This document shows, piece after piece, positions 54,862 through 64,000 of a DNA stretch of 64,000 bases (positions are counted from its first letter, which is position 1; each line of letters begins with the position of its first letter). The stretch is from Persicobacter psychrovividus (GTDB lineage: Bacteria; Bacteroidota; Bacteroidia; Cytophagales; Cyclobacteriaceae). Location of the stretch: positions 142,277-206,276 of the forward strand of contig NZ_AP025297.1 of the NCBI RefSeq assembly GCF_036492425.1, written 5' to 3'. The translations under genes were made by a program, and so were the position numbers. The notes under the pieces were generated by a model that made no database searches, was not told where the DNA came from, and saw nothing but the letters and a program-made list of their open reading frames with translations.

Positions 54862-56481
54862 CTAAAGGCCACTCATCGTTTCCTTAACTGTATTGATGTA
54901 CCTGTCCAAATGCTCTTGCTGCAATTGGTCAGAGTCACCATACTCCTTTCTTAAATCTGTTAGCTGTTGATGAAGCTGTTCTTTGATTTCTGCATATTCA
55001 GGGGAGTTGTAAACATTTGTCTGTTCATCAGGATCAGCAGACAGATCGTAAAGCTCCCATTGATCGACATCGTAATAGAAGTGAATCAACTTATACCGAT
55101 GGGTACGAATCCCATAATGCCGCTTTACCATATGAATTGACGGATACTCATAATAGGTATAGTAAACTGCATCTCGGAAATTTTCATCTTCCTGATTCAA
55201 TACCTTTCGAAATGATTTCCCTTGGATATCAGTAGGAATATTTATACCCGCATAATCTAAAAAGGTAGGGGCGAAATCTAAATTCTGTACCAGGGCATCA
55301 CTTTTCTGCCCTGCTTCAACTTCCTTTGGGTACCGCATCAAAAGTGGGGTTCGCAGGGATTGCTCATACATAAAACGTTTATCAAACCATCCATTTTCAC
55401 CTAAGTAAAAACCCTGATCCGAGGTATAAACTACAATGGTATTCTCCGCTAAATTATTTTGATCCAAATAATCAAGGACGCGTCCAACGCCTTCATCCAC
55501 CGAAGCAATACATGCCAAATAATCCTGCATGTATCTCTGATACCGCCATTTGGTTAATTGCTCCTTACTCATGGTCGGATATTTTGACTTAAAATCCTCG
55601 ATAATTGGCTGATAGGTGGCATCCCAGCTCGCTCGCTGCTGCTTATTCATTCTACCCAGATTCTTCTCCCAGGCCTCAATTCCCCAGTCAGAATTTTCAT
55701 CAATCCCCATAGCCTCCAAGGCTTCCGGTGAGATCTTTGAATCTCCTGCCCAATTCATATGGCTGAGGATGTTCATCTCGGCTGTTTGTGCAGCGGTGCC
55801 ACGACCTTCATTGTTGGCAAATAATGTGGTTGGTTCTTTGAAGGTTCTTTTGGTATATTTCTTATAATGACGTTCAGCAGGCAACCACTCTCTATGCGGG
55901 GCTTTTTGATGATACAATACACAAAATGGTTTATCGGTATTTCGATCATCCAACCAATCAATGACCATATCGGTAGTGATGTCCGTTACATAACCTTCGA
56001 TTTGTGTGGTATCGCCATTGATAATAAAATCAGGGTTGTAGTAATTTCCCTGAGCAGGTAAAACAGCGTAATGATCAAATCCTTGTGGTGTACCATCCAG
56101 GTGAATCTTCCCTAAAAGTGCCGTAGCATAATTATTTTCCTGAAGTTGCTTGACAAAATTATCTTGATTCCAATCAAACTCCTGATGATTATCCACCTTT
56201 CCATTTCTAAAGCTATGCTTGCCCGTCAACATGACCGCTCTACTCGGTGCACAAATAGAATTGGTAACGGTGGCACTATTGAAAATTACACCTTCATCAG
56301 CAATTCTGTCAATATTGGGGGTTTGATTGAGGCCATGCCCATAGGCACTTATGGCTTGATAAGCATGGTCATCACTCATAATGAAGATGATATTTGGCGC
56401 CTCGTTCTTTTGCGCATTCACCAAAGTACTCCCCAGCCCACTAAGAGCGACCAAAATTAATCCTCTAAATAATCCTTTCAT
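54862..56481 (-). CDS. Type I sulfatase, S1_11-like, CAPSR motif
   Basis: 539 residues, signal peptide to VNAQ (residue 24). MSDDHAYQAISAYG (35-48) is the metal site; signature SICAPSRAVMLTGKHS with Cys77 as formylglycine precursor. NGKVDNHQEFDWNQ, GKIHLDGTPQGFDH and LPAQGNYYNPDFI are characteristic of S1_11-type enzymes (several are N-acetylglucosamine-6-sulfatases). The active site also uses YHQKAPHREW and TSDQGFYLGENGWFDKRFMYE. It is periplasmic. The gene starts 2 bases after the 607-residue sulfatase gene ends and lies 87 bases before the long lyase gene, so desulfation and lyase cleavage are coupled in one unit. A GlcNAc substrate is not otherwise supported here, so the sugar is left open. 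Confidence 0.88.
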   Translation of the reverse strand: MKGLFRGLILVALSGLGSTLVNAQKNEAPNIIFIMSDDHAYQAISAYGHGLNQTPNIDRIADEGVIFNSATVTNSICAPSRAVMLTGKHSFRNGKVDNHQEFDWNQDNFVKQLQENNYATALLGKIHLDGTPQGFDHYAVLPAQGNYYNPDFIINGDTTQIEGYVTDITTDMVIDWLDDRNTDKPFCVLYHQKAPHREWLPAERHYKKYTKRTFKEPTTLFANNEGRGTAAQTAEMNILSHMNWAGDSKISPEALEAMGIDENSDWGIEAWEKNLGRMNKQQRASWDATYQPIIEDFKSKYPTMSKEQLTKWRYQRYMQDYLACIASVDEGVGRVLDYLDQNNLAENTIVVYTSDQGFYLGENGWFDKRFMYEQSLRTPLLMRYPKEVEAGQKSDALVQNLDFAPTFLDYAGINIPTDIQGKSFRKVLNQEDENFRDAVYYTYYEYPSIHMVKRHYGIRTHRYKLIHFYYDVDQWELYDLSADPDEQTNVYNSPEYAEIKEQLHQQLTDLRKEYGDSDQLQQEHLDRYINTVKETMSGL

Positions 56482-56483
56482 CT

Positions 56484-58307
56484 CTATAATTTCTCTAAGT
56501 GCTCTACCTCTACATAATAAGCGCCCAAGTCTGTATCATCATCCAGAATAAACTTGGTAAAAAGGCGTGCATCGCCTTTTTTCAAACTCACATTAAACTC
56601 AACATATTCAGCAGCAGGATTAACAGCTTTTACTTCATCAATTCCTTGAATGCTTAGCTGTGCTTTTTCAATTTTTAGAGCTCTGCCTCTTTTTCCAGCG
56701 GTTACGGTCGTACCAGAAACCGCCGGACGGACAGGGGCGCCTTCTGCCAAAGTATAGTTGGTTTCAACAGGCCAACGGCGAAGTCTGAAACGATAATTGC
56801 CATCTTGGGCCACTTTAACCAACCAATAGCCATTATCTCTGTAGCCTGTTCGGATATGGTCTTGTTTCCATGGGCTGACCTTATCGGTATGCCAATCATG
56901 ACAGTATAAAGTGGTCGGATTCTCCTCTTGAGCCCCCAAGTAAATGTAGGGCATATCCGAAAATGTGGGCGCTACATCCTGCCACCAAAGATCATACGCC
57001 TGCTTTAGTTCTTTCACTTTCTCCGGATGATTTTCAAAAATATCGACGCTCTGTCCTGGGTCTGAATCAAGGTTATAGAGTTCTTCACCATTAATCAGCC
57101 TCCAGGGGCCTTGCATCAAAGCCGTATTGCTCCAGGCAACAGGCATTTCCTCCCGTTGGCCATCAACTATGATGACCCGTTGGTCGCCAAAATCATCGGA
57201 TTGTTCGCCCCTCAATAAGGGCACTAAACTTTTCCCATCAAATGATATTGGGTTCTTCTGCTTTAAGTCACACAATTCCACCAAGGTTGGGAAAATATCA
57301 AAATGTGCCGTCAGGTCGTTAATGTCCCTGCCAACATTGATGTTCCCATTTTTCCAATGAATAAATAATGGCACCCGATGCCCACCCTCGTAAATACTTG
57401 CTTTAATGCCACGCATGCCTGCGTTATTACCCTCAGAAACAAAGCCATTGAATCGATGACCTGTTGTTTTGGCTCCTGCGGCAGTCCCATTATCTGTAGA
57501 AAAAATGATTATCGTATTGTCCAGCAGCTCGTTTTCCTCAAGGAATGACTTCAGCTTCCCGATGTTTTCATCCACATTGGTGATCATTCCATAGAATGCC
57601 GCATTGGGAATTTGGTCATTATCTCGGTAGGGTTCCGCATATTTTTCCTCAACAAAATAGGGCGAATGTGCCGCATTGGTGGGGATATAACAAAAGAAAG
57701 GTTTGCCATTTTGACGCTTGATAAATTGCTTTGCCTGCTTAAACCAGACATCAGTACAATAGCCTTCAAATTGCTTCAACTCGCCATTGTGCACATAAAC
57801 ATCATCAAAATAGTTGTTGTCAAAATGATCCATCGTCTGACCAACACCACCTCCTCCATGAATCAATACTTCCTCAAAACCTTTATCTTGAGGTCTGAAA
57901 GGATAATTATCTCCTAAATGCCATTTACCGAAAATACCAGTACTGTATCCATTCTCTTTAAAAGTTTGAGCCATCAGGGTTTCTCTTTCAAGAATCAAAG
58001 ACCGCCCATTGACTGTATGCCATACCCCTGCTCGGTCACAATGATGCCCAGATAATAAAGATGCTCTGGTAGGTGCACACGTCGGGCTGACATGAAAATC
58101 CGTAAAACGAGCACTTGATTCATATAAAGCATCAATATTGGGCGTACTGATCAATGGGTTCCCCAATGCACCAACATCACCATACCCTTGATCATCCACC
58201 AATAGTAAGATAACATTGGGTTGAGATTGAGCATAGACGATGGATAAATTGAAAAGGGATATTAGTATAAATAATTTAAAAAACTTCCTCATGTTCAAAA
58301 AAATCAA
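56484..58307 (-). CDS. Type I sulfatase with extra C-terminal domain, CAPTR motif
   Basis: 607 residues from the ATG at 58307; the ATG at 58292 (MRKFFKLFILISLFNLSIVY) gives a cleaner signal peptide and may be the true start. LLVDDQGYGDVG (about 35-46) precedes the signature PTCAPTRASLLSGHH with Cys77. GKWHLGDNYPFRP, NAAHSPYFVEEKY and FSTDNGTAAG complete the active site. After about residue 470 a further beta-rich domain (YLGAQEENPTTLY, YRFRLRRWPVETNY, EYVEFNVSLKKGDARLFTKF) extends the protein past the usual S1 length, perhaps for substrate binding. The gene is directly linked (2 bases) to the S1_11-like sulfatase gene and separated from the upstream beta-helix gene by a terminator-like hairpin. 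Confidence 0.9.
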   Translation of the reverse strand: MIFLNMRKFFKLFILISLFNLSIVYAQSQPNVILLLVDDQGYGDVGALGNPLISTPNIDALYESSARFTDFHVSPTCAPTRASLLSGHHCDRAGVWHTVNGRSLILERETLMAQTFKENGYSTGIFGKWHLGDNYPFRPQDKGFEEVLIHGGGGVGQTMDHFDNNYFDDVYVHNGELKQFEGYCTDVWFKQAKQFIKRQNGKPFFCYIPTNAAHSPYFVEEKYAEPYRDNDQIPNAAFYGMITNVDENIGKLKSFLEENELLDNTIIIFSTDNGTAAGAKTTGHRFNGFVSEGNNAGMRGIKASIYEGGHRVPLFIHWKNGNINVGRDINDLTAHFDIFPTLVELCDLKQKNPISFDGKSLVPLLRGEQSDDFGDQRVIIVDGQREEMPVAWSNTALMQGPWRLINGEELYNLDSDPGQSVDIFENHPEKVKELKQAYDLWWQDVAPTFSDMPYIYLGAQEENPTTLYCHDWHTDKVSPWKQDHIRTGYRDNGYWLVKVAQDGNYRFRLRRWPVETNYTLAEGAPVRPAVSGTTVTAGKRGRALKIEKAQLSIQGIDEVKAVNPAAEYVEFNVSLKKGDARLFTKFILDDDTDLGAYYVEVEHLEKL

Positions 58308-58311
58308 GTTA

Positions 58312-58360
58312 TAAAAGAGAAGTATATCAACTGAAAAAATGATATAATATAATATACTTC
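58312..58360 (-). terminator. Terminator-like hairpin after the 1339-aa beta-helix gene
   Basis: GAAGTATAT (58319-58327) pairs perfectly with ATATACTTC (58352-58360) with a 24-base loop. On the - strand it is followed by TCTTTTAT. It lies about 34 bases past the stop, just before the sulfatase ATG. Confidence 0.55.
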
Positions 58361-58393
58361 ACTTCATTATATTTACATTTCAATAATTATCAT

Positions 58394-61300
58394 TTAGTGC
58401 GTATCAAAAATTAGTTTATATGATTCTGTAATATTGGTATCAGTGGAAAGCCGTAAGAAGTAAATGCCCTTATTCAAATGATGTACATCAATTTGACTAC
58501 TCTTGGCTGAAATCCATTCTTCATGCACTTTATTTCCCTGAATATCAATAATTTCAACAAAAGCCTTATCTGGTGTATTTAATTCAATATTTAAATTTCC
58601 GAGAACTGGATTAGGATAAATTGATTCTACCAAAGCAAGTAGTTCACTATTCAATACCCTCGCCTCTACGATCAACAATCTATCTTCTTTCGCTGCGGTA
58701 TAGGTTTCATTTTCTTCACAATATGCAGAGATTATGGCTTCGCCGACTCCTTCAATATGAATTCTACCATCCGTAACTTTAGCGACATTATCGTCTGAAC
58801 TAAAAAGCCGAATTTCACTTGTGGAATTTGTGGTTACCCACGGTTTAAATACACTATCTCCCATTTTTTTCACTTCGATTGGGGTGAAATCAATGATCGT
58901 TTCCAACTTGTTTATGACTAATTTTTGGGAGACAACTGCTGCCGGATGATAAAACAGATCCCCTTCCTGAGCGGCGGTAATAGTCGTTTCTCCTATCCCT
59001 TTAATTTTGACTACTTCCCCCTCTATAACAGCCACATTTTCATCTGAACTTTGAAAAGTTACCTTTAAACCTGACGTACTGGTCGCCTGAAGTACAAAAT
59101 CATTATCCGTAATTAAAACTGGCGAATTAAATGATTCGAAATTTATACTTTGATCATTCTTGGAGTCAGTAACCTCTTCGTCACTAAACTGAAACCAATT
59201 TATATTGACCACATTGCGGCTTGAGATTGTTTTATACACAAGATAGACATCATGAACACCTATAACCTCTTCAATAGGAGTGCTGATCGTCTCATAAACT
59301 TGCCACCCTTCGGTATTATTAGCAAGGCCTGTCCCAATCAACTTTCCCTCCGGAGCATCCAAGTGGATTTCGACATAGGCATCATTGTAAACCGAAGCAA
59401 CACGCAAATCTATGCTCTTGACACCTGTTAAATCCAAACCGGAGTACATGCTCCAATTGCCGGGAAAAATAGAGCCTAAATTCTGTCCTCCCCCCACATC
59501 GCCACAGGCTCCAATTTTCACTCCATCGGCATCATCGAAATGCTCTGCCTCAATTTTGGCAAAAGGATCGGTGGTTCTAACGATCGACACCTTGGCAAGC
59601 TGAAAATAATGATGATCACTTCCTGACTTGCCTTCAATTATGAGCTCTATGGTTTGTCCGCTTACTCCTTTTACAATAGCAGCCAGTGCACCCGCACCAG
59701 CTTCAGCAGTAATCTTTATCGGCGCTTGTTCATCTAATCTATAATATACATCAAGGTGATCTCCTTCGGCAGTTTCACCTACCTCTTCGAAGGTAACATA
59801 TACATTTACCTGATCTGCACAAGTAATATCATACACACCGGTGGACCATGAAACCTCCTTGTTTTTGATTTCAAAACCATTGTCATGAAATGGCAATTGA
59901 CATGGATTGACGAAGGTTTTTCCCATTAATGACAGCCAGTTAAGTTTCCATCCTTTGGTTTTTGATAACAGGCGAATCTTATGAGTTCCTTCGGTCAAAT
60001 AGATTGGATGATCAATCGTTGAGGTTGTCCATTGATTTGTTGCAGGAAAAGAAAACTGCCCCTGTGAGACTTCATCAATACTCAATAAGAAATCCATATG
60101 CTCTAATTCACTCCACCAGCGTACATCTATATCATAGATCGCCGCAATAGGCACCTCAACCTCATATTCAATCCACGCATCTTCAGCTTCAATAACAACT
60201 TGCTTTTCGCCGTGGTCGTCTGTGGTTTGCTCTACTTTAGATCCTTCATTGGCGTTACTGAAATCTTCCGCCTCAATCAATATTGAACTATTAACTTGAA
60301 TAGTAAAAGTCATCATGCTTTTTTGCCCACAATCATTCGTGTAAGTGACTTTATAGTCTCCCGACATCTCCGTAACCATATCAGGCAACTCAACAATTCG
60401 AGTATCAGCAACAAAACCATTTGGGCCATTCCAAGACCAACTCCCCCCCATAGAGGGCTCAGGGGATAATTTCAATGTATTTCCAGGGAATACAATGATT
60501 TCTGTGGCCTGCGTTTTACCTAATGATTTTCCGATGTCATTGAATTTTTCAGCAAAAGGGATGATCTCCACCTTTGCACATTCAAGCATCAGATTCATTT
60601 TATTGATCTGCCAGCCATCCGACTGAGCGAGGAGCTTCAAAGTTTGCACACCTTTTTCCAGGAAAAAGGATTCCGATGATTGTACCGACGACCAGGAATC
60701 TGAAGCCGCTGTTCGGGAAAATATTTCATTGGTCAATTCTCTATCTTCCAACAGGAGACTGAACTGATTTTCGTCTTGATCTGAAGCAATGAGATAATTG
60801 ATTAAATAACTGCCCGCATAAGGAATATTCACCTGATACTCCGCCCAGTCATCCGCATTTACATCTGTAAGGTAACCCTCACTATTGTCATTAGCCTCTA
60901 CCTTCGTCAAACCAGATGACTGACTGCATTCTTCAGCTTCAATCGTTAATGTGGAAACAGCTTCATATTCGATCGTATTCTCCTCTCCTAAATCTGTCAC
61001 CATCCCCGCTGATTTACCCGTAACTTTAGAGGATTTATCTGAAAGAAAAATAGGGTAATTTGTTTGATTGATAATCTCAAAATTTGTTCCTACGAAATCA
61101 TTTTGATGAGGCAAGTTTCCATAAAGCAACCGTATGTTATTCTTGTCTCCACCGATTTTAATTTTCAGGTCTTCATCTAAATTGGCATTTTCGCCCTTTA
61201 GTACAATTTTATGCTGACTACCACCAATATAGGCGACACTTCCTGAGCCATTATAATAAGGATCAACTGCCGGAATAATGGTAATTTCTGCATTATAAGA

Positions 61301-62413
61301 CCGATCAGATTCATAAGTACTCGCATAAACAGGCCCGTAAGCACAATCTGCATAACAATCCACAACATCACCCGATCCTAAGGAAAATCCATTCTCACAA
61401 CCGATAGCGGTTACTCCTTCAACATATTTCGTTCCTGTGGCATGCGCTATCGTTACCCCCGTTCGCATATATTTCACCGTACAGTCTAAAACGGTAACAT
61501 TCGAGGTTCCGCGACTGTACTCAACACCATCAATGATCGTAGCTCCCGCATTATATGCTCTAATGCCAGCTTCACCGGTGCTGAGCATGTAGCCGGCAGG
61601 CAAACGATACCCCCAATCGGTATAAAAATCGATTAAGTCTGCTGGAGATCCTGTACCTTCCTCCGCCAACATATCATCCGTTTTACGGACTTCCCCCTCA
61701 ATATAACAGCCTTCAATTTTAGGATTATTTGCTGCTTGCATAAAGACACAATGCCCATAAGAACGGTGAGTAAAACTACAGTCCTTCAGGTGGTTTGACT
61801 CCCCTCGAATCAGACATGCACTATGCTTGTAATGCTTGATGGTATAGCTTCCGCCTTTACCGAAAGCATCGCCATAACCATATGGAAAAGACCCCTTCAC
61901 CGTGGTATGAAAGCCTTCAATGCGATTATTAGCGCCATCCATGACGATATTGCAAGCACCATTTTTGGGGTAATCATCAACGCTTCCAACGTCCACCAAA
62001 GTTAGATTTTTGATGATATTATTATTTCCAGTTGTCTGTACTTCGAAAAAATCGCTGTAAGCCCCATCATAGGCATTAAAGACTCCTGTCGCCACATTTA
62101 CGGTAACTCCACTGAAGTCATAAGTACTATTATTGCCCGAAAAAAGGAATAACACAAAAGCCTTTTTTCCACTGATAGTTGTGTAGTCCGTGAACTCTCC
62201 GTTGGTGATATTATCTACTGTAATGTCATAGATACCCGCTCGCAACTTTACATCAACATTATCCTGGGAAAGGTAAGGTAGTAACTCAGCCAAGGAATTA
62301 ACTTCTACCTGTGCGAAACTTGTTGAGAGCACAAAGCTACATACAATAAGATGTAGAAGTTGCAAAATACGTTTTCTACAACATCGATAAGTTTTGTACC
62401 TATTTATTTTCAT
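58394..62413 (-). CDS. T9SS-secreted right-handed beta-helix protein with CBM6-like modules
   Basis: 1339 residues. A long charged n-region precedes the signal peptide (CSFVLSTSFAQ, to about residue 35). A right-handed beta-helix (about 40-490) has recurrent NI-N, GNNNIIKNLTLVDVG, NRIEGFHTT, NHLKDCSFTHRSYGHCVF and NVTVLDCTVKYM coils, like polysaccharide lyases or GH28/GH82-type enzymes. CBM6/35-like modules follow at about 490-620 (TIEAEECSQ, DDWAEYQVNIPYAGSY), 710-830 (ILIEAEDFSN) and 955-1085 (KIEAEHFDD), with Ig-like spacers and a BIG2-like region (GLKVTFQSSDENVAVIEGEV). The last ~70 residues (LLALVESIYPNPVLGNLN) are a T9SS sorting domain. Probably an extracellular endo-acting enzyme or binding protein; the catalytic class is not readable. 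The downstream neighbour in this window is its truncated paralog. Confidence 0.75.
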   Translation of the reverse strand: MKINRYKTYRCCRKRILQLLHLIVCSFVLSTSFAQVEVNSLAELLPYLSQDNVDVKLRAGIYDITVDNITNGEFTDYTTISGKKAFVLFLFSGNNSTYDFSGVTVNVATGVFNAYDGAYSDFFEVQTTGNNNIIKNLTLVDVGSVDDYPKNGACNIVMDGANNRIEGFHTTVKGSFPYGYGDAFGKGGSYTIKHYKHSACLIRGESNHLKDCSFTHRSYGHCVFMQAANNPKIEGCYIEGEVRKTDDMLAEEGTGSPADLIDFYTDWGYRLPAGYMLSTGEAGIRAYNAGATIIDGVEYSRGTSNVTVLDCTVKYMRTGVTIAHATGTKYVEGVTAIGCENGFSLGSGDVVDCYADCAYGPVYASTYESDRSYNAEITIIPAVDPYYNGSGSVAYIGGSQHKIVLKGENANLDEDLKIKIGGDKNNIRLLYGNLPHQNDFVGTNFEIINQTNYPIFLSDKSSKVTGKSAGMVTDLGEENTIEYEAVSTLTIEAEECSQSSGLTKVEANDNSEGYLTDVNADDWAEYQVNIPYAGSYLINYLIASDQDENQFSLLLEDRELTNEIFSRTAASDSWSSVQSSESFFLEKGVQTLKLLAQSDGWQINKMNLMLECAKVEIIPFAEKFNDIGKSLGKTQATEIIVFPGNTLKLSPEPSMGGSWSWNGPNGFVADTRIVELPDMVTEMSGDYKVTYTNDCGQKSMMTFTIQVNSSILIEAEDFSNANEGSKVEQTTDDHGEKQVVIEAEDAWIEYEVEVPIAAIYDIDVRWWSELEHMDFLLSIDEVSQGQFSFPATNQWTTSTIDHPIYLTEGTHKIRLLSKTKGWKLNWLSLMGKTFVNPCQLPFHDNGFEIKNKEVSWSTGVYDITCADQVNVYVTFEEVGETAEGDHLDVYYRLDEQAPIKITAEAGAGALAAIVKGVSGQTIELIIEGKSGSDHHYFQLAKVSIVRTTDPFAKIEAEHFDDADGVKIGACGDVGGGQNLGSIFPGNWSMYSGLDLTGVKSIDLRVASVYNDAYVEIHLDAPEGKLIGTGLANNTEGWQVYETISTPIEEVIGVHDVYLVYKTISSRNVVNINWFQFSDEEVTDSKNDQSINFESFNSPVLITDNDFVLQATSTSGLKVTFQSSDENVAVIEGEVVKIKGIGETTITAAQEGDLFYHPAAVVSQKLVINKLETIIDFTPIEVKKMGDSVFKPWVTTNSTSEIRLFSSDDNVAKVTDGRIHIEGVGEAIISAYCEENETYTAAKEDRLLIVEARVLNSELLALVESIYPNPVLGNLNIELNTPDKAFVEIIDIQGNKVHEEWISAKSSQIDVHHLNKGIYFLRLSTDTNITESYKLIFDTH

Positions 62414-62434
62414 ATATTAATAATTTTAATCATT

Positions 62435-62481
62435 AAAAAGTATGGGGGTTTTGAAGAAAATAAATTCAATCAAAACCACCC
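62435..62481 (-). terminator. Rho-independent terminator after the partial beta-helix gene
   Basis: GGGGGTTTTGA (62444-62454) pairs with TCAAAACCACCC (62470-62481), one bulged base, 15-base loop. On the - strand the stem is followed by ATACTTTTTAAT. It lies about 46 bases past the stop at 62527, so the 62527 and 58394 genes may be separate transcripts. Confidence 0.75.
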
Positions 62482-62526
62482 ATCATATTTGGCATTTGAT
62501 TTAATGCTTATTTAAGGGCAGTAAAC

Positions 62527-64000
62527 TTATCTTTTAATAATCTTACCACTAAATGTTTGTTCGTTAAGGCTCAGATGAACAAAATAAATCCCCGAGGATA
62601 AATGTTGAATGTTTATGCTCAAGCCGTTGCCTGTATTGAGAACAGACATCGCCTCAACCCGAGATCCATTGGTATCCAGGATGACTACCTCTACCGTGGC
62701 CTGCAAAAGTGCACTCTCAGGCAGCTTAATCGTCATTATATCTGTTACAGGGTTTGGCAGAATTTTGAACCCATTTTTATATACTCCGTCAGCGTCGCTG
62801 ATAACCTCTTCTTCATCTGGTTCCTCAGGAAAATCAATGATTTCTTTTTCAGCAAAATTCCCATTATAGGTCAGTTCAAACCAGTTGATTTTCCAGTCGG
62901 CATTTAAGCCTTTAAACCTCAAAGTATGGTTGCCCGCATTCAGATTAATCCAGGTATAAACCGTTTCCCAACCACCATCTGGGCTAACATCAGAGAACAA
63001 AACATTATCTAATATTTCATTATTTTCAGTGATCGATAGCTTTCTATTTTCCTCAGCAACAGAAACTCGTAATGCAAGACGGTACATTCCACTTTGTGGT
63101 GCTTCGACTTCAAAGTCCATAAAGCTATGTTTATCCTCAATGCGCGCATGCTCATCACCGTCCATATCAGAGGTTGACTCGATCATCACGCCAATATTTG
63201 CAACATTGTCCTGGGCTTGAATTCGTATATTCTCCGCCAAACTTCCATATACCTGAACTTCCTTTAATGTCAATTGCGATTCTGCATCGAGTTGAATTTT
63301 TATACGCTGACCAATCGCATCTCCAAGAAAAATACTGTTGGTCGTCTCCAAATCATCAACTAATTCACTGAAAGTAATCGCTCCATTTTCATCCGTAACA
63401 ATTATGTTAAATGCAGTCAAAGGGTGTTGTTCCGTATCAAAAACAACAACGTTTCTGAGGTTGTAGGCATTACCCAAATCGAGTTCCCACCAAGGATCAT
63501 TCTCTAAATTGGTTTGGCTAAATACACCATGCTGTGAATCTGTATCACCGTCAATCGCATGCGCTGCTACTGCATCTCCTTCAGTTGAGGATTGAGTAGC
63601 CACGCCGTTTATCGCCAGGTTCAAGGGGCATTCATCACTATCGAGGAAGGTATTTCCACTCGCATTATCCTCAACCGGTCCACAAGTAGCCACGGTATTA
63701 TTATTACTGCCTTCAACAAAAACCATCGGGAACGGAGTGAAATTATTAATGATATTGTCATTACCGGTATGGCCGGTCTGATTACTTTCCCCCAAGAGTC
63801 CTTTATTTCCTGAGTCACCTCCCACTCTAATCTCCAAATCTTCGGGGGCTACACCTTCGGCATATTTCAGGGTGATATTTGATTGATCACAACCAATATA
63901 GGCCACACATTTAGATCCGTTCATGTACGGTCCACTTGCTGGTAAAATAGTTAGGTCAACAGAAACATTATTATCATTATCATAGGTATTCATGAAAGCG
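62527..64000 (-). CDS. T9SS-secreted beta-helix protein, C-terminal part (5' end outside window)
   Basis: The frame stays open to the last base (…A-F before the internal Met at 63993), so the start lies beyond the window; about 490 residues are visible. The first ~120 match the end of the beta-helix in the 58394 protein (NTYDNDNNVSVDLTILPASG here, STYESDRSYNAEITIIPAVD there; then GS-VAYIG-(S/D)Q). An F5/8-type-C (discoidin/CBM32-like) domain follows (about 125-255: NGVATQSSTEGDAVAAHAID, WWELDLGNAYNLRNVVVFDT), then a CBM6-like module (about 258-385) and a T9SS sorting domain (GFKILPNPVTDIMTIKLP ... FSGKIIKR). It is a paralog with a different binding-module set. The N-terminal beta-helix is only partly visible, so the enzymatic class is uncertain. 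Confidence 0.75.
   Translation of the reverse strand, partial: AFMNTYDNDNNVSVDLTILPASGPYMNGSKCVAYIGCDQSNITLKYAEGVAPEDLEIRVGGDSGNKGLLGESNQTGHTGNDNIINNFTPFPMVFVEGSNNNTVATCGPVEDNASGNTFLDSDECPLNLAINGVATQSSTEGDAVAAHAIDGDTDSQHGVFSQTNLENDPWWELDLGNAYNLRNVVVFDTEQHPLTAFNIIVTDENGAITFSELVDDLETTNSIFLGDAIGQRIKIQLDAESQLTLKEVQVYGSLAENIRIQAQDNVANIGVMIESTSDMDGDEHARIEDKHSFMDFEVEAPQSGMYRLALRVSVAEENRKLSITENNEILDNVLFSDVSPDGGWETVYTWINLNAGNHTLRFKGLNADWKINWFELTYNGNFAEKEIIDFPEEPDEEEVISDADGVYKNGFKILPNPVTDIMTIKLPESALLQATVEVVILDTNGSRVEAMSVLNTGNGLSINIQHLSSGIYFVHLSLNEQTFSGKIIKR

Noticed and set aside
1..64000. CRISPR array, tRNA, rRNA, prophage or toxin-antitoxin genes
   Set aside because: No regularly spaced direct repeats, no cloverleaf-type sequences and no phage structural or toxin-like reading frames were seen on either strand.

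Overview
The window comes from a Bacteroidota genome, most likely a marine Cytophagales-type bacterium; the genus is not resolved. The signs are four proteins with type IX secretion (T9SS) C-terminal sorting domains, a periplasmic-propeller hybrid two-component regulator, abundant SPI/SPII signal peptides, moderate-to-low G+C with A/T-rich intergenic spacers, and a very high density of carbohydrate-active enzymes. Nothing in the window is housekeeping. No tRNA, rRNA, CRISPR or phage genes were seen.

Region 1 (1-14025, + strand) is a tightly packed run. Two GH92 alpha-mannosidases (the first cut by the window edge) and a T9SS-secreted GH71/99-like enzyme point to an alpha-mannan-like substrate. 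A PafA-type alkaline phosphatase and a calcineurin-like lipoprotein phosphoesterase at the end suggest the glycan carries phosphate. Between the GH92 genes sits a cassette resembling the 3-keto-glycoside route: a two-domain DUF1080 hydrolase and two Tat-exported Gfo/Idh/MocA oxidoreductases. A signal-less ApbE-like flavin transferase is inserted between the oxidoreductases. The run ends at a strong intrinsic terminator (14068-14107).

Region 2 (about 14172-16300) is a mobile-element island. It holds a complete IS3-family element with 25-bp imperfect inverted repeats, a GAT target duplication and an A-run suited to -1 frameshifting. Next to it is the decayed C-terminal remnant of a different IS3 transposase and a very GC-rich palindrome.

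Region 3 (16363-44040, - strand) is a sulfated-glycan utilisation locus: esterase, two sulfatases, a full HTCS regulator, a GH43/117-like propeller protein, three heparinase II/III-superfamily lyases, a jelly-roll lipoprotein, an FHS-type sugar permease, GH29, GH39, GH30 and a beta-helix (GH141/GH120-like) protein fused to a PDZ domain. An AraC-family regulator (44310-45215) follows, then an 847-bp AT-rich gap.

Region 4 (46063-64000, - strand) continues the theme: a T9SS cadherin-like/CBM protein, GH97, a second ~1176-residue lyase paralogous to the one in region 3, two more sulfatases, and two paralogous T9SS beta-helix proteins, the last cut by the window edge. Regions 3 and 4 together look like a pathway for a uronate-containing, sulfated polysaccharide decorated with fucose and probably xylose. 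Lyases and T9SS proteins would depolymerise or bind it, sulfatases and an esterase would unmask it, exo-glycosidases would finish it in the periplasm, and the MFS permease would import the monosaccharide. No SusC/SusD pair, formylglycine-generating enzyme or anSME lies in the window.
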